A DNA stretch of 64,000 nt from Siphonodentalium dalli (GCA_032622095.1 CP136069.1:202416690-202480689); one strand, 5' to 3'. Shown: positions 34,330 to 46,439, counted from the first letter of the stretch. Notes: generated by a model not told the origin, from the sequence alone. Made by a program: numbers and translations.

Positions 34330-34640
34330 ATGCCAACAATGTGGTTGTTGTCGGCATTGACGGCTTGGGAGCCACCCGAAGATTCTCACATTGCCGTAAA
34401 GCGAAAATAGCATTGTGTGTATTTAGTAATTTTAACTAAATATTTTCTCGCCACAAAATCCAACAATGTCGTTGTTGTTGGCATCCACGGCTTGGGAGCA
34501 ACCCAAAGATTGTCACATTGCCGTAAAGCGAAAATAGCATTGTGTGTATTTAGTAATTTTAACTAAATATTTTCTCGCCAACAAAGTCCAACAATGTCGT
34601 TGTTGTTGGCATTCACGGCTTGGTGTGACCCCACCTTTAC
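34330..34640 (+). repeat. Tandem repeat of about 125 bp around gttgttgttggcattcacgg
   Basis: ccaacaatgt(c/g)gttgttgt.ggcat and cattgccgtaaagcgaaaat recur about 125 bp apart, with a partial third copy. Related copies fill 37185-37725. Confidence 0.8.
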
Positions 34641-37184
34641 GAAGGCAGTGGAAGTCCCGTCAGGTTCGGGGACGTATCACACCGCCTCGTATTTACTGAA
34701 GTTTCAGCAGCCAGATAAGTCTGCGTGAGTTAGCACTAATTGAGGGGTGGACATTTATAGCTTTAAAATATGAATGTATCGAAAATAGACTAAGATTTTC
34801 AGCCGTAACAAAAAATGTATATATCAGAAAATGTAAATTCTATATTTTGGAAGGTAATAGCAAGTTTTTGCTCAACGGGTTTAGCAGTTTGAAGTGAATA
34901 TGGATATACAAATATACATATACAGATATAAAAAATGTAGAGTTACGCCTCTTGAATCGCGAGCGAATATCAACCCGATTAACCCCCGCCGTGTCTGCGG
35001 TATTTTGATGATTGGGAGTGGAGAATGAGTGCTCATAGCTTGTCCAAAATGCGACGTCGACGATCCCCGTGTGTTTTTACACTTATATCCGAAATTTGAG
35101 CTCGATCCGTGCAGCCGTTTTCGATTCTATGAAGTACCCACACACATATATACACACATATATATATACGGAAGTCTCAAAATATATAGGAGACTAGCAG
35201 GTTAGCCCGCCACCGGCAGCGTTTGTCCGAAAAATGACATTTTTTTTATTATTTTGTTTTTATTTATATATTTCTTAAATGTTTAACATTTTTATTTTTT
35301 TTTATTTTTTAATATTAATTTAATGTTTTTTAAATTCAATTTATGTTTTTTTGAATTTTTTAATATTTATTTAATTTTTATTCTAATTGACCTATTTATT
35401 TAATTTTTATTCTAATTGACCGGATGAAACCCCCCCCCCCCCCCCTTCCTAGGAAAGACAGACAATCCCCCCTTCATAGGAACGACAGAGAACGCATTGT
35501 TTGTTTTTCAATGAGTTAATTCGTCGTACCCGTCTCCCCGAAAAGAGCGGACAGTCAATTAATCCCGTCGTGAAATCTCTCTGCATAATATTTCGAGCGA
35601 TAGCGTTGCATTGAATTGTAAACAAACGCTGCTTAGATCAATTCTGCCTTTTTAATCGAGATAATTTCATTTCGTCGCGCATCCGTATTCGGACGCATGG
35701 AGTCAGTCATTTAGCCACGTCCATTGCAATAAAGAGCGTTATTCCTTAACACCTCCGAATATGGTCAATATAAAGATCGTTGACGCCTTAACCCCCGAAG
35801 TGCCGTTTACGGTGATTATGATGCTTAGGAATGGAGATGCCGTGGGGGTCTAATCAGATGAATATGTCCCCGTTCCTAGGAAGCGAGTTCCAGATAATGT
35901 AAATAAACGCCATTCAGTATGCGAAATTTCGAGCGATAACGTTGTAAACAAACGCTCTTTGTATAGCGACGCGTCACACACAACGCTCATTAAATTATCA
36001 CTTGATTAACCACCACAGTGCCGTTCGCGGTGATTTTGATGATTGGGACTGAAGAAAGGGTGCTCAAAGATTCATCAAAACGCGACAACTACGGTGTCCG
36101 TGGGATTTTACCTTTAGATAGGAAGTTTGAGCTCAATCCGACCAGCCGTTTTAGATTCTATGAAGTACCCACACACATACATATATATATACGGAAGTCT
36201 CAAAATATATAGTATAGACTAGCAGGTTAGCCCGCCACTGGCGTGGTTTGTCAGAAACATGACATTTTTTTAATTATTATTTTTTTTTTTTTATTTTTTT
36301 TTTATTTTTAATATTTTTATTATTTTTTTTTTTTAATATTGATTTAATGTTTTTTAAATAAAATTAATGTTTTTTTTTATTTTTTAATAATTATTTAATT
36401 AATCCCCCTTCCTAGGAACGACAGACAACGCATTCTTTGTTTTTCAATGAGTTAATTCATGGTACCCATCCTAAACTTCCCCGTAGTCCCCGAAAGGAGC
36501 GGTATTTCGAGCGATAAGGTTGCGTTGAATTGTAAACAAACGCTTCTTAGATCAATTCTGCGTTTTTAATCGAGATAATTGCATTTCGTCCCGCATCCGT
36601 ATTTCGGACGCATGTGGCTAGTCGTTTAGCCACGTCGATTGCAATAAAGAGCGTTCATCGTTAACAACTCCGTATATGGTCAATATAAAGATCGTTGATG
36701 CCTTAACCCCAGAAGTGGCGTTGCGGTGATTTTGATGATTGGGAGTGGAGAATCGGTGCTCAGAGCTTGTCCAAAATGCGACGTGGACGGTCCCCGTGGT
36801 TTTTACACATAAATACGAAATTTGAGCTCAATCCGTCCAGGCGTTTTCGATTCTATGACGTACCCACATATATACACACATATATATATATACGGAAGTC
36901 TCAAAATATATAGAAGACTAGCAGGTTAGCCCGCCACTGGCGGCGTTGGTCCGAAACATGACATTTTTTTGGCTTTTCAATGAGTTAATTGTGCCCTTTT
37001 AATCAAGAGAAATTATGGTACCCGTCCCTAAAAGAGGTATGATTTAAGGTACAAACTGACCCGATGAAAAATTCCCCCGTTCCTATGAACGACAGACATA
37101 AGAATCACACAACACGCATTTTTGAATGAGTTAATTTTGTCTTTTTAATCAAGAGGAATTATGATACCCGTCCCAAAAAGAGGT

Positions 37185-37725
37185 ATGCCAACGATGTTGT
37201 TGTTGTTGGCATTCGCGGCTTGGGGCAACACGCATTTTTTAATGAGTTAATTCTGTCTTTTAAATCAAGAGGAATTATGATACCCGTCCCAAAAAGAGGT
37301 ATGCCAACGATGTTGTTGTTGTTGGCATTCACGCTTGTTGGCCACCCGAAAATTCTCGCCCGAAGATTCTCACATTGCCGTAAAGAGAAAATTAGCATTG
37401 TGTGGATTTAGTAAATATTTTTTCGCCAACAATGTCGTTGTAGTTGGCATTCCCGGCTTGGGAGTTATCCCCACCTTTACGAGATGGTCATTCATGGCTT
37501 GGGGCAATACGCATTTTTTAATGAGTTAATTATGTTTCTTTAATCAAGAGGGTATGCCAACGATGTCGTTGTTGTTGGCATTCACGGCTTGGTGGCCAAC
37601 CGAAAATTCTTGGCCGAAGATTCTCACATTGCCGTAAAGAGAAATTTAGCATTGTGTGGATTTAGTAATTTGAACTAATTATTTTCTCGCCAACAATGTC
37701 GTTGTTGTTGGCATTCACGGCTTGG
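37185..37725 (+). repeat. Second block of the gttgttgttggcattcacgg repeat
   Basis: At least five degenerate copies of the same phrase are present. The downstream 300 bp (cctttacgagatggtc through gcgagcgaatatcaacccga) matches 34630-34985, so the two array units are sister duplicates. Confidence 0.8.
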
Positions 37726-38446
37726 GAGTGACCCCCACCTTTACGAGATGGTCAAAGGAGAAGGCAGTGGAAGTCCCGTCAGATTCAGGGACGTATCGCA
37801 CTGCCTCGTATTTACTAAATTTTAGCAGCCATATAAGGTGGGTGAGTTAGCACGAATCGAGGGGTGTAAGTTTAGAGCTTGTTTATATGAATGTATTGAA
37901 AATAGACTAAGATTTTTAGCCGTAACAAGAAATATATATATGAGAAAATGTAAATTCTATATTTGTGGAGGTATTAGCAAGTTTTGGCTCAACGGGTTTA
38001 GCAGTTTGAAGTGAATATGGATATAAAAATATACATATACAGATATAAAAAAATGTAGAGTTACTCCTCTTGGATCGCGAGCGAATATCAACCCGATTAA
38101 CCCCCGCCGTGTTTGCGGTGATTTTATTGATTGGGAGTGGAGAATGAGTGATCAGAGCCTGTCAAAAATGCGACGTCGACGATCCCCGTGGCTTTCTACC
38201 CTTATATACGAAATTTTGACCTCGATACGCGCAGCCGTTTTCGATTCTATGAAGTACCCACATACATATATATATATATATACACATATATATATATATA
38301 TATATATAAATATATATGTATATATATAATGAAGTCTCAAAATATATATATAGACTAGCAGGTTAGGCCGCCACTGGCGTGGTTGGTCAGAAACATGACA
38401 TTTTTTTTAATTATTTTGCATTTTTTAACATTGCATTTTTTGTTTT

Positions 38447-39660
38447 TCATGAATTAATTCATGGTACCCGTCCCTCAAAGACTGACCCGATGAAAAAATC
38501 CCCTGTTCCTCGGACATATATGACACAACAACCCATTCTGCCTTTTTAATCGAGATAATTGCATTCCGCGTTTCGTTTTGCATCCGTATTTTATGCATGG
38601 GTAGCTGTTTAGCAGCTTCGATTGTTATCGGGCGGAAAAACTGACCCGATGAAATCCCCCGTTCCCTTCCTATGAACGACAGCACAACACGCATTTTTTG
38701 TTTTTCATGAATTAATTCATGGTACCCGTCCCTCAAAGACTGACCCGATGAAAAATTCCCCTGTTCCTAGGACATATATGACACAACAACCCATTCTACC
38801 TTTTTAATCGAGATAATTTCATTCCGCGTCTCGTTTTGCATCCGTATTTTACGCATGGGTAGCCGTTTAGCAGCTTCGATTGTAATCGGGCGGAAAAACT
38901 GACCCGATGAAATCCCCCCTTCCCTTCCTATGAACGACAGCACAACACGCATTTTTTGTTTTTCATGAATTAATTCATGGTACCCGTCCCTCAAAGACTG
39001 ACCCGATAAAAAATTCCCCTGTTCCTAGGACATATATGACACAACAACCCATTCTGCCTTTTTAATCGAGATAATTGCATTCCGCGTCTCGTTTTGCATC
39101 CGTATTTTACGCATGGGTAGCCGTTTAGCAGCTTCGATTGTAATCGGGCGGAAAAACTGACCCGATGAAATCCCCCCTTCCCTTCCTATGAAAGACAGCA
39201 CAACACGCATTTTTTGTTTTTCATGAATTAATTCATGGTACCCGTCCCTCAAAGACTGACCCGATGAATAATTCCCCTGTTCCTAGAACATATATGACAC
39301 AACAACCCATTCTGCCTTTTTAATCGAGATAATTGCATTCCGCGTTTCGTTTTGCATCCGTATTTTACGCATGGGTAGCCGTTTAGCAGCTTCGATTGTT
39401 ATCGGGCGGAAAAACTGACCCGATGAAATCCCCTCTTCCCTTCCTATGAACGACAGCACAACACGCATTTTTTGTTTTTCATGAATTAATTCATGGTACC
39501 CGTCCCTCAAAGACTGACCCGATGAAAAATTCCCCAGTTCCTAGGACATATATGACACAACAACCCATTCTGCCTTTTTAATCGAGATAATTGCATTCCA
39601 GCGTTTCGTTTTGCATCCGTATTTTACGCATGGGTAGCCGTTTAGCAGTTTCGATTGTAA
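38447..39660 (+). repeat. 258 bp tandem array, nearly five almost identical copies
   Basis: catgaattaattcatgg recurs at 38447, 38706, 38964, 39222 and 39480. Copies differ at only a few positions, so they are young. Because 258 is a multiple of three, each copy carries the same minus-strand ORF of about 75 codons (MRDGYHELIHEKQKMRVV...). This is a by-product of the period, not a gene family. Confidence 0.92.
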
Positions 39661-40006
39661 TAAAGAGCGTTGATATGGTCAATATAAAGATCGTTGATGC
39701 CTTAACCCCCGAAGTGGCGTTTGCGGTGATTTTGATGACTGGGGTGGAGAAAGGGTGCTCAGAGCTTCTCCAAAACGCGACAACTACGGTGTCCGTGGGT
39801 TTTTACCCTCAGATGGGAAGTTTGAACTCGATCCGACCAGCCGTTTTCGATTCTACGAGGTACCCATATATATATATATATACACCCATATATACATATA
39901 TATATATACGGACGTCTCAAAATATGTATATAGATAACAAATAATTCAATGACGATAAATAACAGTTCTCTACCGCACATGAGCATTTGTTGTGTGATAT
40001 TGGTGG

Positions 40007-40105
40007 TGATGTTGATGATGATGATGCTGGTGATGATGATGATGATAATGATGACGAAGACGGCGACGGGGACGGCTTCGCGGCGGCGACGACTACGACG
40101 ATGAC
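40007..40105 (+). repeat. GAT/GAC trinucleotide repeat
   Basis: Interrupted (gatgat)n passes into gacgacgac-type triplets. It encodes polyaspartate in one frame. No other evidence of coding is present. Confidence 0.8.
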
Positions 40106-40118
40106 GATGAATTTGAAG

Positions 40119-40150
40119 AATATTATGATTATCTTGGTGATTGTGATTAT
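40119..40150 (+). repeat. 32 bp target-site duplication, left copy
   Basis: It is identical to 41339-41370 and flanks the L1-like LINE. Within it lies tattatgattatcttggtg. Confidence 0.85.
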
Positions 40151-41338
40151 TTATATATATTTTTTGTTTAAATGTTTATTACCCAAAGATATACATATAT
40201 AAGCAGTCATTTTACATACATGTGTACATTCAAACATTTATCAATGGGCCGTGTGGGGGAGGGGTAATCAAACCAACTTACATTTGTGCATACATTTGAC
40301 TGGTGCGCGCGTTCCAGACGATCACATACATTGTGCGTGTGGGCGTCTGACCCACTTTCGTACCACTGGTGGCAATATGAATGATGTTGTAGAGGAATGG
40401 TTACTGTAATATATCAGTTGCTGGCAACGTTGTCTTGATCTCGACGTTGACATAATTTAGCTAAATGTATTTGCGCCACGGCAAAATCGAATATCGATCT
40501 TAAGGATTTCATAACAATAGGCCGGTGCAAATGGCGCTTCTTTTTTTTGTGGAGAAATTCGTCATGGTTGTCGATTGAATTAAGTCGTTTTTGTACCACA
40601 TTATTCGTTTAGTATGGAGTCTGGATGATTGGACGATATATGTAGTTATTATCTTACAAATGTTTTTCGGTTTGCCCGGATAAATGGAATGTATTTGTCG
40701 GTGGGCATATTATTATGTGAAGGCCAGTGCTTTCTCCAGAATTAACAACTTCTGTTGAAATGCTGTTATTTCCATGTTGCATCGTGCCCTTAACTTATCA
40801 CAGTCATAACATAATCTGAGATCATTAAAAAATTCGTTCAAGCTGAGTGATTTCGCGGAAAACTTTGCTTTATAAAGATATTGTTTTAAAATAAGTAAAA
40901 AATAGTTTATCACGCTGTTTGGTTCCAATGGGATAGCTCCAAGTAGCATGGTCTTTATCGAAACACGTAAGTCGATACCTTTGTCAGTTCCCCATTTGGT
41001 CAGTTTGTTTAAGAAAGACTGTACATATCTACAGTCCCAACATATGTGTGAAATTGTTTCAATTTCTGTTTTGCATCTTTCGCATCTATCATTTTGTCTT
41101 AGCTTTATTATATTAAGAAATCGATTGGTCGCAATGATTCGAGTGCTTATTCGATATTGTAACCATTGCAGTTTAGTATCAGGCGTCGTGGTGAACGGTA
41201 GTTTAAAGTGAGTGTCCCAAGAGTTGATTATACCTAGTTCTTGTTCCCATTTTCTGCATGATTTTGGGGTGGGGGAAGTTGAATTGAGAATTCTGTAAAA
41301 TTCTTGTCCACCTTTTTGGTTGCGTACAGTAGTTACAA
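40151..41338 (-). mobile_element. 5'-truncated L1-like LINE insertion with a 32 bp target duplication
   Basis: The insert is 1188 bp, bounded by perfect 32 bp direct repeats. It reads on the minus strand: the protein-coding 3' part of ORF2 lies at about 41325-40713, followed by a 3' untranslated region ending in an A-rich tail (AAACAAAAAATATATATAA on the minus strand) at the left duplication. Long variable target duplications, 5' truncation and an A-rich tail are the signature of target-primed reverse transcription. Confidence 0.88.
40713..41325 (-). pseudogene. L1-like LINE ORF2, C-terminal zinc-binding region
   Basis: Minus frame: GGQEFYRILNS, then CRKWEQELGI, LQWLQYRISTRIIATNRFL, and CERCKTEIETISHICWDC, which fits the C-x2-C...H-x4-C motif (zf-RVT type) at the ORF2 C-terminus of L1/Tx1-like LINEs. 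It continues about 90 residues to a stop at 40713. The reading is open throughout this part. The N-terminal endonuclease and RT domains are absent because of 5' truncation. Confidence 0.82.
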
Positions 41339-41370
41339 AATATTATGATTATCTTGGTGATTGTGATTAT
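41339..41370 (+). repeat. 32 bp target-site duplication, right copy
   Basis: It is identical to 40119-40150. Confidence 0.85.
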
Positions 41371-41609
41371 AGCCATATTGCAAACACCGAGATCGATACA
41401 CACTTCTCGGAAATATTGCACGAAGCTTACGAAACATTTTATCTGGAAATAGATGAATACCGATAATATACTGCCATACATGTACGGCCCGTTAATGGAA
41501 CGTTTAACGATGGGGATAAATCTATTCCCAGCGTGAGCCATACTGTCATTAATGTTCTCGCTGGATAAACCACGATTCATGTCGATAATGTTCATAATCA
41601 TTGCATCAG

Positions 41610-43330
41610 AATATTAGGTTTAAATTTTGGTGGTGTTAGAAAAAGACTCGGCTACCCGTAATTCCAAATTATGTGTGGTAATCATGCTATCATTTGTCTG
41701 TCAGATACAAAGACAGATGATTGCGATAATCCTGTTTTACCAGGCTTTTTCCTACACATAACAAATCGCACGAAACTTTCTCGTGCTAAATCTGCTGGAA
41801 TTATCATTGGAGTAAACTCTTATTTATCCTCATCAACACACTGCATACGTATTGTCAGTTTATTCTCTGGTTGAAATACAGAAGCGTGGAGCCAAAATTA
41901 TATTGGAGCTGTTATGTTCCACCAGAAGGAACTAGATTATCATCGAGTTCAGCCTTTAGAGAAATTGACGCAGATATTTAGTAAATGAGGCAATGATGTG
42001 ATAACAATTTTCATTACTGGCGATTTACTGACGTCTCAAAAACTAGACTATCTTTGAAATGAAGAAATAGTATTATTACTTATGATAACCACATAACTGC
42101 CGAGATGTTAAGGGTTTTTAACCTTAAAGAGGCATAGCATGGACATAACGGCGAACAGTTTGGGGAAACAATTATTGTGTGTTTGTCATCACAAAGATTG
42201 TTTAATTATGAATGGAACATTGGGAACCGTTAGTGAAAGAACGGCCTTATGCATCTGTTGTATATTACATGCTTTGTTCTCTAAGCGCACTACCCATGAC
42301 CGTAGATATTATAGTCGGAGAAGCAAACAAATTATGTCCAGACGTTAATACAAGTATCTCAACGGAATTATCAATAAATATAGACCAACCTGCTGAATTA
42401 TCTAACGATGAATCTAATACCTGACATAAATATAAATGGGATCCATCCAAATCAACCGAGTTTATATGGAATCTCGACCCCGTGGAACTCTCAGAAATGC
42501 GAGCTTTGTTGAACAGTACAGTTGCCCACCTTTTACCATTAATGATACGGAAGTTAATGAAATAGTTGACAGTATATCACAAGTTCTTCTTAAATCGTCT
42601 CGCGATACGTTTGTATCTGCGATTAGAAAACTGACAGCACGGACAAAGAATAACAAACCATGGTGTAAGTATGCATGCTGGAAAGCCCGTAGAGAATACC
42701 GAAAAACCAAGCGATATCATATACGGAAGGAAGACGATAACTCAAGACAACTGATGCGTGAAATGAATAGGAGATACAAACAAGAAATGGACAACGCAAC
42801 GGCAATACACAGGGAGAATATTACACGATAATTATCTAAACTAAAAATAGAAAATTCAAGGAAAGTCTGGTCTACAGTTAATAAGCGAAATATAAGATCT
42901 AATAACGCAGTTAAAATAGACAAATACGAAGAACACTTATGATAACTTAATTATGATTATATTACAGATGACTTAGATATACGTATGCATATTGAGACAA
43001 GTAACAGAAACGACGAACTAAACCGACCAATAAGCAAAGAAGAAGTCATGTTAGCTATCAAAAGTTTAAAGAACAATAAGTCCCCTGGAGATGACGGAAT
43101 TATAAATGAATATATCAAGGCATCCTCTGACACCCTTATCGACATATATTGTAAAACGTTTAATTTAGTTTTCTATTCGGGTTGTTTACCAGACATATGG
43201 GGAAATGGAACTATCGCCCCTGTCTATAAGAAAAAAGGTAATAAGACAGATAAAGCATATTAATGTACCATAACTGTTATTTCGCTTTATGGGTAATTCT
43301 TTCAGTTTAGGATTCAGAATATTTTAGAAG
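41610..43330 (+). pseudogene. Decayed LINE ORF2: endonuclease and RT N-terminal part
   Basis: The reading starts near 41616 (LNFGGVRKRLGYP), then NHAIICLSDTKTDDCDNPVL and KSAGIIIGVN, the opening of an APE-type LINE endonuclease. After frameshifts, a segment reads WNLDPVELSEMRALL near 42465. From 42985 it reads LNRPISKEEVMLAIKSLK, NNKSPGDDGI and NEYIKASSDTL, then PVYKKKGNKTDKAY, followed by ITVISLYG (RT motifs 0 to 2). Stops and shifts interrupt it many times. The RT catalytic box is not recognised. The orientation and spacing suit one element ending at about 45340. Confidence 0.8.
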
Positions 43331-44690
43331 TTTGAATGGCGGAGGAAAGACCGCTTAGTTAATTAATAATTTATGTATTTCAGTGCGTCATCGCTAGAGT
43401 CATTAGAGTCTCTGTAATAGCAGTTAATTGTAATCGAGAGGTAACTCTATCACAATCGATAACGCGAGCGGAGTGCTTACCGTCCGCTCTTTGTTGATCA
43501 GGTTGCATTAATAATAGAGCGGTCATATTTTTTAGGCGTACCTACAGTATACCGACGTACGTGCTTCTGCATTAAATTCCTTCCTACGCTCGTTTGGATT
43601 TGGGGCTTAAAATAGGTTATTGGTAGAATACTTAAGTATACGTATTTATGTAGCGTTGTCACGAGTAAACCGTACCATCTGAAAATTAGACAATCGCACT
43701 CTAGATGCGCGTGAACACTACCCATAATATGCATGAGTCAAAACAATTGTATCTCGATGTTTGAATTTTGCCCTCTTGTGATTTTCCAGTGGAATTTTCC
43801 AAAAGTCTCAACCCACCCGACTCGCACTCTCCGTTGGGCATGTTGCTATAAGATTATAGCGGTCAAACTTTGGGGCATACCTAAAGTATGCCGATATACC
43901 TGCTGTGTCATTACCTTGCTCCCTCGTTAGCAATTTTTCCGTTCCCCGCATAGTGAAAAGGCATTTTAAGCGGCACATTTGAGTCCAATTGACTATTCCC
44001 ATTCGGAATATGCGACAAAAAAATAATACCGCTAGAGTTATAAAAAAAATACCTCAGTTTATACATCCTGGTGTATGGTGTTGGCCTATCTATGGGCGGT
44101 AATTCCGCAAGGAAAGCGCGCAAACAAGTTTTGATACTCGTGGTCAGTAGGGTATATCGAGGTGTGCATACGGTCCAAATGTGGATGCCCTGTCCGAGTT
44201 GGTAAAGTTAATATCGTTCAGATAAAGGGAGATAACTCAGCGGGGTAAACACGGAAAATAATCGCTATACGACAGTTAGTTATATCTCATTACCCCCAAC
44301 ATACGTACCAAATAGTAGTTATGTACTCCTCATACTTTCAGAGATTAAGGCGCGAAAAAAAGTATAATAATAATAATATTGACAAGGGCGATAACTATGT
44401 AAAGAAACGATGAGCCGAAATCCGGATACCGTTATTTTAAGTAGACCTTAAATGCATATATTCGCTAGAGATTTCGCGTTCCTACTGCCATTACTTTCTG
44501 AGTATTTCCAATTAAACCGAAAACGGCGCCAATAGAAAAACAATATACTTCCTTGGTTACACCATGGAAGTATAATTATTTGATGCCACGTTTCGCCAGT
44601 CATGTTTCATTTCTGTGAGGTATGCGGATCAGGAAATAATTATATATTTTAAAGTATTGACAGAAAATGTATTAGGCAAGTTCTCTATTT
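43331..44690. other. Unreadable middle of the plus-strand LINE
   Basis: No RT core motifs can be read. A diverged repeat pair is present: agcggtcatattttttaggc...acctacagtatacc near 43517 and agcggtcaaactttggggca...acctaaagtatgcc near 43858. Either the LINE is very decayed here or other sequence has been inserted. Confidence 0.4.
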
Positions 44691-44699
44691 GAACTCATC

Positions 44700-45340
44700 C
44701 ACCCCAACTGTATGTTATATGACGAAAGTGGGAGACTGCCCATTGAATACACAATCAAATGCGTATTGTGAAATATTGGATGAAAATAATATGAACCAGA
44801 GCAAATTTGTATTTACTGGCCATAGAAGTATGTGAAGTTTCATATATATTTCAGTGGATAGAAAAAATAAAGATCATCCTAACAAATGTGGGCACATTCA
44901 TCTTTGGAACATGGAAAATATTTCATGTCCAGAAACATTAACGTCATATTTCAAATGCAGTTTAAATAGTCGATTCCGAAACGTGGTTGTCTGATATTGA
45001 ACACTCTAGCCGAAGCAACATCTATAAAATGTTCAAATGTGAGATACATTTCGAAACATATTTGGATTGCTTGAATACCAACAATAGAATAACTGTCTGC
45101 CAATTCCGTGCGAGTAATCACCGCTTGCCAATAGAGAATGCACTGCTTGATGGAATGCGAATATTTAATCATCTTGTTGTTGTGGCAGTTATAACTGATA
45201 CAACAGTTATTAATAACGTAATGATAACCCATGAACCCATGAACAAATTACAGATATTCAAGGAGGTGAATATAAAATGGTTTCTCTCGCGATATGATTT
45301 CTTCAAAATAATTGTCAATCAATGTCCTACAAAACAGTAG
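44700..45340 (+). pseudogene. LINE ORF2 C-terminal region, plus strand
   Basis: Near 44718 the frame reads YDESGRLPIEYTIKC. From 44985 a 117-codon frame reads SDIEHSSRSNIYKMFKCEIH, FETYLDCLN and VCQFRASNHRLPIEN. This is the W..D...SSR...Y..FK / FR.SNH.LPIE region near the end of ORF2 in many invertebrate LINEs. The final cysteine motif has been lost to a shift. I infer it belongs with 41610-43330. Confidence 0.65.
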
Positions 45341-46144
45341 CTTCATACAAGCCAAGTTCCTGCATACATATACACATAGATACAAATAAGCTTAGTAATT
45401 GCTCAGTTCATAATATGTCAACAGATACAATTAATTGCTGTACACAGAACAATATCATGGCCTATTAGAAAACTGATTGCAAAAACGCGATATTCTTTCT
45501 GATGTGATATGTTATATCACCATGCACAAAGTTCCCTCTATATAATAGCACTGGTACGTAAACGAGCAATTACTAGGTTTAATTTAATCATATGCACTTT
45601 GGGCCTTTTCAAATGTTGCACATCTACATCGGATCACCCTCCAGAATAATGATGTTCGAAGAAGATGTAACCTGACCAAAATTTAAAGCCACATAATGTT
45701 TGAATAATTTGTTCTCACCATTATCGAGAGTACAAAATCGCAAATTAATCTGAAATAAACACATTTTGTTTTGTATGGTAAATGAATATATAAACTAACA
45801 AAAATATGGAGCATTTTCGATAACTCTATTCAGGAGATCAATAAAACAATACTTTTCTTTAGAGTGAGTAGTTGGTCAGGATTCTTAAAATAATAACTAA
45901 TGACATGTCATTTGTCATTATTTAAATCGGCATACATTTGTTTCCATATATGTTTCATTTTCTTCTGGTTTTATATTTGTGAATTTGAATGTTATTTTCA
46001 ATTATAATAATTTGAAGTTGCCAACATTATGTGGGACTTTAAATTTATTGGTATGTTGTATCTCATTGGATGTTAATTTTATTAGAACGCCCTAATGTGA
46101 GGGGAATCGTCCCTACGAATGGAGCCTCGAACCACGTTGTCCCA
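45341..46144. other. No recognisable gene
   Basis: AT-rich sequence with short ORFs only. The palindromic word aatgacatgtcatttgtcatt lies near 45899. Confidence 0.5.
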
Positions 46145-46385
46145 ACATCATATTATCAGTGGAATTCACCGTCGGTTCGACGTCGTTTCAACGTCGGGTG
46201 CGTGAAGGCGCACCAACGTCGGCTCGACGTCGAACCACCATCGATTCGACGACGGGATCCGACGTCGAGCCGACGCCGAGCCATCGGCAACAGCCATAGT
46301 TGACACAACGTTGGATTCCAACGTTGGCCGAACGATAAAAATGACGTTGGCCCAATGTTGGCCCAACGTAGATGTGCTATCTGGG
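46145..46385. repeat. GC-rich island of cgtcgg/cgacg and ccaacgttgg words
   Basis: Degenerate short repeats of ttcgacgtcg, gtcggctcgacg and acgttggcccaacg type appear on both strands. Self-complementary 10-12 base words alternate so that nearly every segment can pair with a neighbour. The composition contrasts sharply with the flanks. Similar 'gttggcccaacgttgg' blocks occur in other animal genomes as MITE cores. No protein. Confidence 0.65.
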
Positions 46386-46439
46386 GTATGTGTGCATTTT
46401 CCTCATCATGAGAACATTTTCCGTTCTTAACGTATTGCC

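Larger units (their letters stand above)
30951..39930 (+). repeat. About 9 kb head-to-tail array of nine SINE/RTE-like units
   Basis: Units begin with a box close to tagactagcaggttagcccg and end with acgaaatttgagctcaatc, then cagccgttttcgattctatg, then a CA/TA microsatellite and a(c)ggaagtctcaaaatata. The start boxes lie at about 30951 (variant), 31677, 32368, 33239, 34050, 35193, 36218, 36917 and 38354; the last unit ends at about 39930. Unit lengths range from 0.7 to 1.6 kb. A CCG-type start box and a microsatellite 3' end after 'cagccgttttcga' are features of RTE-derived non-autonomous retroelements. That classification is inference. No protein is encoded. Confidence 0.8.

Noticed and set aside
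38425-39510. Four near-identical ORFs as a tandem gene family
   Set aside because: They arise because the 258 bp satellite period is a multiple of three; no coding signals exist outside the repeat.
39987-40202. Polyaspartate/alanine ORF of 71 codons
   Set aside because: It is the translation of an interrupted GAT/GAC trinucleotide repeat and runs into the LINE tail.
44951-45232. 93-codon minus-strand ORF
   Set aside because: The opposite strand carries the LINE C-terminal motifs (SSRSNIYKMFK, FRASNHRLPIE), so this is a shadow.
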